A stretch of DNA of 64,000 nucleotides from Impatiens glandulifera (taxonomy: Eukaryota > Streptophyta > Magnoliopsida > Ericales > Balsaminaceae). The notes under the pieces were generated by a model, which saw only the letters and a program-made list of their open reading frames with translations, made no database searches and was not told the origin of the DNA. The stretch covers positions 62,001-126,000 of the forward strand of contig NC_061869.1 of the NCBI RefSeq assembly GCF_907164915.1, read 5' to 3'. Positions 58,110 through 64,000 of this stretch are shown here, piece by piece (within the stretch, counting starts at the first letter, position 1; every line of letters begins with the position of its first letter). The translations under genes and the position numbers were made by a program.

Positions 58110-59645
58110 GTTGTTTTTTGTTCTTCATTAAAATGGAAAGAAAGAAAAACAATAAGGATAAAGAAGTCAAAGAATTTGTGATGGAAGGTGTAAGGAGACA
58201 ACTGAAAATAAAATTGATAGGATTGCTGAAGAAACTATTCATGAAAAACAAGAATGCAACAAAAGTCAGGAATCAATTGGTGATAAAAATTCTGAAGAAA
58301 ATGTAGCAGGAAAATAGGGGAAGAAAGAGGGAATTTGGAATGTTGGTTAGAATGAAAGAACAAATATCTTTGGACTGAAAAATCAAATCATAAAGCTCCT
58401 AATGCACGCAACGAAAGAAGAAATTGTGCTCAATAAAAAAAATGCAGCAAACAACCGTCCAATTGAATGTACACTATCTTAAGGACTAGAATTTACTAAA
58501 AAGGAGTATGCAAAGATAGTAAATTAGTTAGTTGAAACAATGAGGGAGCTGATGAAGTTCCATAAATCTAAGACTTATACTATCAGGAGCAATTCTAGTT
58601 GGAGAGTAAACGAAGTCTGGAAAAATAATACAGGGAAGAAAGTAAAGGATCATGCTAATAAAGGAAAAATCTACTTGGGCGTTGTTTAAACAAAAGTGGA
58701 GGTACTCACTTCTCCTTTTGAATTTAAACTGTCAACTGAAGTAGAGGGAAAATGTGTTAAAGAATGGGAAAATTTAGGGGTTGGAAACTACATATGGAAG
58801 AATAAAATATCATTCTCAATCACCAAGGAAGCCTTAATGAAACAATGAGAGCTGAAGCGACTAGAGAAGGTTTCTGTAAATATACATGATCTCTATTTTC
58901 TACAGTTCAAGAAGGAATCAAACTTTGATGATATTCTGAAACATGGGCATACTTATATTGAATCCAATTGTATGAAGTTGGAGAGATGGTCTGAAAGTTG
59001 AACCTACTAAGCAAACCAAAAGAAACAGCTCATATATGGTTTAAACTTTGGAACATCTCAGCACACATGTACAATGCAGAAGCTCTAAGTCACTTTGCAA
59101 ATTTATTGGAAAAACCATTATACATAAACCCAATTACAAAAGGAGGAGAACAACTTACATTTGCTAAAATAAGCATTGAAGTGCATCCTCGAAGTACGCT
59201 GTCAAAGAACATGACAGTAGTTGACAAGAAAGGAAAGTATAGAGTAATAGAAATCTCATATGAATGGAGGTCAGACATATGTGTTTCTTGTAATATTTTT
59301 CAACATGTTAGTACTAAATGTGCAAAAGTAATTAAGGAAAAGCATAAAATCCTAAAAGCCCAAGATGAAGAAAAATATAAAAATGAAACGGAAGAATCAA
59401 GGATCAAAGAGCATATTGGGGAAGTTAAAGAAAATCAGTAAGGAAAAAATACATTGAAAAAAATCAAGGAAAAATCAATGAATAAATAAAGTAATGATGT
59501 AGAGAAAGAAAGCAAGGTAAAATCAGATAATGAAGAAATCAATGAAATTGATGAAATATGAGATTCTGAAGAAGATAAACCTAAAGGCAAGGAAGAGGAA
59601 GAAGAAAAAGATGAAAGCAAAGATATAACAGAGGTGAAAAACAAA
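58110..59645 (+). pseudogene. LINE ORF1-like (DUF4283 / zinc-knuckle) remnant
   Basis: From ~58560 broken frames read SWRVNEVW, then FSITKEAL, FDDILKHG, and an open piece 58998-59441 with TAHIWFKLWNISAHMYNAEA, LEKPLYINPIT, FAKISIEVH, SYEWRSDICVSC and a damaged knuckle. This order (DUF4283, then a plant-specific CCHC) is that of plant LINE ORF1 or cellular DUF4283 proteins. Stops occur near 58690, 58846 and 59000, and a Lys/Glu-rich tail runs to ~59645. No reverse transcriptase follows, so it is a 3'-truncated remnant. Confidence 0.65.
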
Positions 59646-59969
59646 GAGGAAAAATGTTGTTGATCCTAAACACGAAAAACTGAAGTAGAGAAAAGTAGTG
59701 ACAAAACCCTGAAATCCTAAAAAAGAATACATTTTATTATATTAGTACGAGTTCATATAGAGAAAGATTATAAACAATAAGAGCATATATACATTATCAT
59801 CTACTTCAATTCAGTTTTCCTTCATGAAGAACGCAAGAAGATTGAGACGTTGAAGAAGGCAATATGGTCAAAGACAGATATGAAGACAACATAGGTTGAG
59901 ATAGCTAGATTGTAGTCTTTGTATTTTTAATCTGTATTTTGTAATGTGATTTGACTACCACCATTCAGA

Positions 59970-60325
59970 TCGGCTTTCAAAAGTTATCGGATTTCGTAAG
60001 ATCAACTTTCGGAAGTTATCGGATTTCAGAAGTTTGACTTTCAGGAAGATTGACACTTAGAAGTTCGGCTCTCAGGAGTTCGGCTTTCAGAAGGTCGGTA
60101 CTCAGAAGTTCGGTATTCGGAAGTTCGGATTTCAGAAGTTCAACTTTCAGGAAGTTCGGCACTTAGAAGTTCGGCTCTAAGGAGTTCGGCTCTCAAAAGT
60201 TTAGCTCTTAAGAGTTCTGCTCTTAGAAGTTCGACACTCAGGAGATCGGATCTCAGAAGGTTGGCATTCAGGAGTTCAGCTCTCAAAAGGTCGGCATTCA
60301 GAATCTCGGCTTTCGGAAAACTTCA
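59970..60325. repeat. Degenerate ~15-bp minisatellite
   Basis: About 20 copies of an AGAAGTTCGGCTCTC-like unit with drift (GGAGTTCGGC, AAGGTCGGCATTC). It lies in the presumed LTR of the copia element. Confidence 0.85.
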
Positions 60326-60569
60326 GCTTTTAGATCCGGTTTTCCATCTATTGGCTCTTTACAAGAAAATCCGTCACTCCATATTTCAGAATTCCATGAA
60401 GCGCGTATGATGTTATCTTCACTACTTCCCAAAATATAATCACCTTTCCGGTAGCAGCAGAAATTAGTTTTACACTACACTAGAATTTTATTTTCATTTT
60501 AGTGTAAGTTTGAGAAAATCCTTTTGACAACCGCTGTCTGCTATCACAATATGTTATTTCTGATGGTCC

Positions 60570-62230
60570 AATAAAGATTGACAAGGAAAGAAGCAAGTGG
60601 ACAAATGAGGACAGAAGAAGGAATAATCTTGACAATCCATCTAGAAACGCCATCTACAACACCTTGGACAAAAACAATTTTGCAAAAATCAGAGCATGCT
60701 CTACTACAAAAGAAGTATGAGAGACAATCATCCAGCTCCATAAAGGAAACAAGCGAATCAAGGAAAACAAAATCATGGTGGTCACTCAAAAATTCTAAAA
60801 TGTTAAGATGCGCCCCGGAGAAACCATGAAAGAATTTGGTGATCGTTTCACAAGAATTCTGAATGAACTCTCACTTCTGGGAAAGACCTACGACAACAAA
60901 GAGACAATTGTCAAAGCGCTAAGAGCTCTTCCAAGCGCTTGGGATGTCAAAAATATGGTGATGAGATAATCAAGAAGTCTTCATAAGATGCGGCTGCATG
61001 ACGTCTTTGAAGATTTGAAATCCTATGAATTTGAGATGAACTGAAGAAATGAAGATGAGCCTTCAACTTCAACAACGACCAGAGCTCTTGTGTCCTCTAT
61101 GGAATCGACAACTCCAATACCTATCAAGTCAGCTGAAAAATTTCAGCGATGACGTAATGGCTATGCTTTCAAAGAAGTTTAGAAAATTCATGAAGAAGAG
61201 TCAACCCAACAATTCCTACAACTACAACTACTCAAACGGTAATAAAACTAACATTCGTTGTTTTAACTGTGATGCTTTAGGTCACTACAGGTTGGAGTGT
61301 CGGAATCTAATAAGAGATGAGAAAAATCCGACCGATTAGAAACCAAGGGAGGACTATCAACCATCCAAGCACAATAAGGAGATCCAAAAAGCCTTGCTAG
61401 TTGATGATGGTGGAAAAAAGTGGGCTCAAAGCGATTTAGACAGTGACAATGAAGAAGTTAGATGCCTCATGGAAAACGACGAAGAGGTATTCGACTTTGC
61501 CTCTAAGAAATTCACCCGAGAAGATCTGATTACTGCACTCAATGACATGGTCATTGAGTATATGAATCTGTCTAATCTTGTATCAACTCAACCAGATAAC
61601 CAAACTGGTAGAATAATTGAACTATCCTTTGAGAATGAGAAGCTCAAGGAGATAGTTCAACTATTAACTAAAGAAAACGAAAGAACCAAATATGTTATTG
61701 ATGCATGGACAAAATCTGGAGATGCTGTGAGCTAGATGACGAGTCATCAAAGACCGACAAACTGCAAATTTGGTCTAGGCTATGACAACAACAATCCAGG
61801 CACGTCATGCAAAGAGTTGAAACTTAATAAAGACAAACTTCCTTTCATAATCTTTGTCAAGAGTACATCAACTAACAATGAAACAAGTCACAACTCAAAT
61901 GAGTTGGAAATTAAAAGAGAACTGAAGTATGTGGAGCTAACCGATAAGACACGATGACTTAATCTTGAGAGAAGGAAGCCAACTGGTGGGTTGGACGTGA
62001 ACATGATAAAACGCCAAAAAAGTATCATCAAAACTCAACCCTATTACACTATGTAGGCAGACAGAGAGATGTCAGGCCTAATGCAAGTAGGGTTATTAAG
62101 ACTAACACCGGAAGATCCATAAGAATAATACAAGTGTGGATTCCCAAGGGACTAATTAAACGTGGACCCAATTAAATGTGGGTACCAAAATGTGTAAATA
62201 GTTATATTTTGCAGGGTAAACAAGTTAAAC
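60570..62230 (+). pseudogene. gag: SIRE-type copia Gag, multiply broken
   Basis: UBN2-like region across frames: KEVWETIIQLHKGNKRIKEN (near 60710), then MRPGETMKEFGDRFTRILNE (60810) and ALRALPSAWDV (60920). CCHC knuckle CFNCDALGHYRLEC near 61258. A long acidic/coiled-coil region with FENEKLKEIVQLLTKENE (61630) and a WVPK-type linker near 62200 are typical of the large SIRE Gag. At least six stops or shifts. Confidence 0.75.
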
Positions 62231-62239
62231 GTTTGGAGG

Positions 62240-62951
62240 TAGGGATGAAAAAATTTCGGGTTTCGGAGGACCCGAACCGAACTAGACCCGAATTTGCCCC
62301 GAAAAAATCAGGTACTTAAATTACCCAAAATATCGGACTCGATATTTTTAAACTTTTTTTTACTCATTTTATTAATTTAATATATATTTTTACTTTTATA
62401 ACATATTTTTATTAATTAAATATAATTTGAATTAATTTAAACTTTTAACCTAATTTTAAAGCAATTAATAATACATCAGAAAAAGGCAATTTTCATTCAG
62501 TTCAAAAAAATTATTTGATAAAAAATAAACAATATTTTATTAGTTAAAATAAAAATGCCTTATATTATATCATTTTAAAAATAAATAATATTTATAAAAA
62601 AATATTAATAAAACTATTTCTCTGTAATATATCTTTCTTTTTAACTAATCTCATCTCTTCTTCACTTCTTCTCTCTTAAGTTAAGAGTCTTAACTCTATT
62701 TTATTCACTCACACTCATTTCCATGATAAGAAAATAAAATAAACATTTGTTATAAAAAATTAAATTGGAACTGATTTAAAATCGTTTATAAAGAAAAAAA
62801 GGACATATTTAAATAAACGGGATGGGTTGAATTTCATAATTTTTTATCGGTACCCGAAACCAACCCAGAACCGAAAAACAAAAAAATACCCGAACCGATC
62901 GGTTCGGTTCCTTCGGGTACTCGATCCGTCGGGGCTAAAATGCCATGCCTA
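62240..62951. mobile_element. Ac-like non-autonomous hAT element, 8-bp TSD
   Basis: Begins TAGGGATGAAA and ends CATGCCTA (terminal inverted repeat TAGGSATG, close to the maize Ac end TAGGGATGAAA). Flanked by a perfect 8-bp duplication TTTGGAGG (62232-62239 and 62952-62959). ACCCGAACC/CGGTTCGG motifs crowd both ends; the middle is AT-rich. 712 bp with no transposase frame, so it depends on an autonomous element elsewhere. Confidence 0.92.
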
Positions 62952-64000
62952 TTTGGAGGATTCAGAATGGTATCTAGACAGTGGATGTTCAAGGCACATG
63001 ATAGGAAACAACAAGCTGTTAACCAATACTGTGAAAGAATCTGGTTCAAAGATCATTTTCGGTGACAATTTTAAGGGTAAAACTATGGGAAATTAAAGGA
63101 TAAGATTGTCCATGACAACCTAACAATAAACAATGCGCTACTTGTTAAAAATTTATGCTTTAACTTGCTTAACATAAGTCAAATGTGTGATATATGATAC
63201 ACTGTTGAATTTCATAAACAATCATGTCTAGTTAAGAATCAACTGTTAAGTATCTTATTGACAGTGCATAAGGTAAGAAATATGCATAAGGTAAACTGGA
63301 AAAATAAATCTGATAACTCTATTTGCATGATTGCTAAAAGCGACCAAAACTGGTTGTGGCATACAAGATTAAATCATTTGAACTTTAAAACAATCAACTA
63401 TATTTGTACTAAAGAGTTAGTTCAAGGTATTCCTAACATGAAGTTTTCAAAAGACAAGGTCTGCTCTGCTTTCCAAATGGACAAACAAATCAAATCAACC
63501 TTCAAAAGTAAAGGAAACATTCAACCTAAAAGATGTTTAGAACTTTTATATAAGGATATGTTCGGTCTGATTAGACTAACCAGCCTAGGAGGAATGATCT
63601 ACACCTTAGTAATTATTGATGATTATTCTAGGTTTACTTGAGTTATTTTCCTAGTTTCCAAAGACCAAGCAACTCCAAATTTAATTAAAATGCTTAAAAG
63701 GGTACAAAATGAAAAATCTGTACATGTAAATAAAATTAGAAGTGATAGAGGCACCAAATTCACTAATAAAGTCTTAACTTTGTATCTTGAGGAATCTAGT
63801 ATTAGACACGAGTTATCTAGTGCTAGAACTCCTCAACAAAATGACTTAGTTGAAAGGAGAAATAGAACCCTAAAGGAAGCTGCCAGATCCATGATAGCCG
63901 ATTCAGGTGTTGCTCAAAAACTTTGGGCAGAAACTATCAATATTGCATGTTATATTCAAAACCAGTCCATGATAAATAAACGATTTTTTTTAATGAAATG
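62952..64000 (+). pseudogene. pol: SIRE-type copia protease and integrase, 3' cut by the window edge
   Basis: Protease WYLDSGCSRHMIG near 62970. GAG-pre-integrase LWHTRLNHLNFKTI (63354). Integrase core IIDDYSRFT then a stop, VNKIRSDRGTKFTN and ARTPQQNDLVERRNRTLKEA then ARSMIADSG to the window end. Stops near 63094, 63198 and 63641. The hAT element sits just upstream of the protease motif. Confidence 0.85.

Larger units (their letters stand above)
59740..64000 (+). mobile_element. Decayed SIRE-like copia element, runs off the right edge
   Basis: Probable LTR remnant (59740-~60500, with the minisatellite), then gag (~60570-62230), protease and integrase (from 62952). I found no clear primer binding site, so the LTR edge is uncertain. 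Every domain has frameshifts or stops. A hAT element is nested at 62240-62951. Confidence 0.75.

Overview
The window is nuclear DNA of a flowering plant, most likely a eudicot. The evidence is GT..AG introns, AT-rich intergenic DNA, Ty1/copia and Ty3/gypsy retrotransposons primed by initiator tRNA-Met, a Mutator-like (MULE) element with a Ulp1-type protease gene, an Ac-like hAT element, and an intact nuclear gene for the chloroplast protein PsbQ. The species cannot be read from the sequence.

Layout. 0-6.0 kb (minus strand): a split, probably degraded 5' part of a sphingosine-1-phosphate lyase gene and one exon of ribosomal protein L10a. 6.67-23.4 kb: about 17 tandem copies of a ~728-bp unit, each carrying the same internal piece of a hAT-derived (DUF659-type) gene. 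The last copy runs into the rest of that broken gene (to ~24.4 kb). A copia element (16.1-20.8 kb) interrupts the array. 24.8-26.8 kb: a truncated copia element between 233-bp direct repeats. 27.2-29.0 kb: a ~0.92-kb direct duplication, each copy carrying the sphingosine-1-phosphate lyase exon with the cofactor-binding lysine. 29-43 kb: a mosaic of exon-sized fragments of unrelated genes (ABCB transporter on plus; acyl-CoA oxidase 1, L10a, ZYP1, Ca2+-ATPase, VPS24 and an AT-hook AHL protein on minus), split by a young gypsy element (37.07-42.36 kb, 5-bp target duplication ATATC).

43.7-51.5 kb is the most unusual region. It is a Kaonashi-like MULE with an apparently intact three-exon transposase gene on plus and a convergent DUF1985/Ulp1-protease gene on minus. 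Clusters of a ~19-bp iteron (core ACTTAGCGAAWCG) punctuate it in the left leader, transposase intron 1, the intergenic gap, the protease-gene introns, the protease leader and the right end. Iterons on the left are inverted relative to those on the right, so both genes read them in the same sense. Two related hairpins and a MITE lie at the right end.

51.7-55.4 kb is AT-rich and apparently gene-free. 55.66-56.62 kb is PsbQ, the one clearly intact host gene. 58.1-59.6 kb is a decayed LINE-ORF1-like stretch. 59.7 kb to the right edge is a decayed SIRE-like copia element with a ~15-bp minisatellite in its probable LTR and a 712-bp Ac-like hAT insertion with a perfect 8-bp target duplication.

Most of the window is therefore transposable elements and gene debris. 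All assignments rest on reading translations and recalling protein families; no database search was run.
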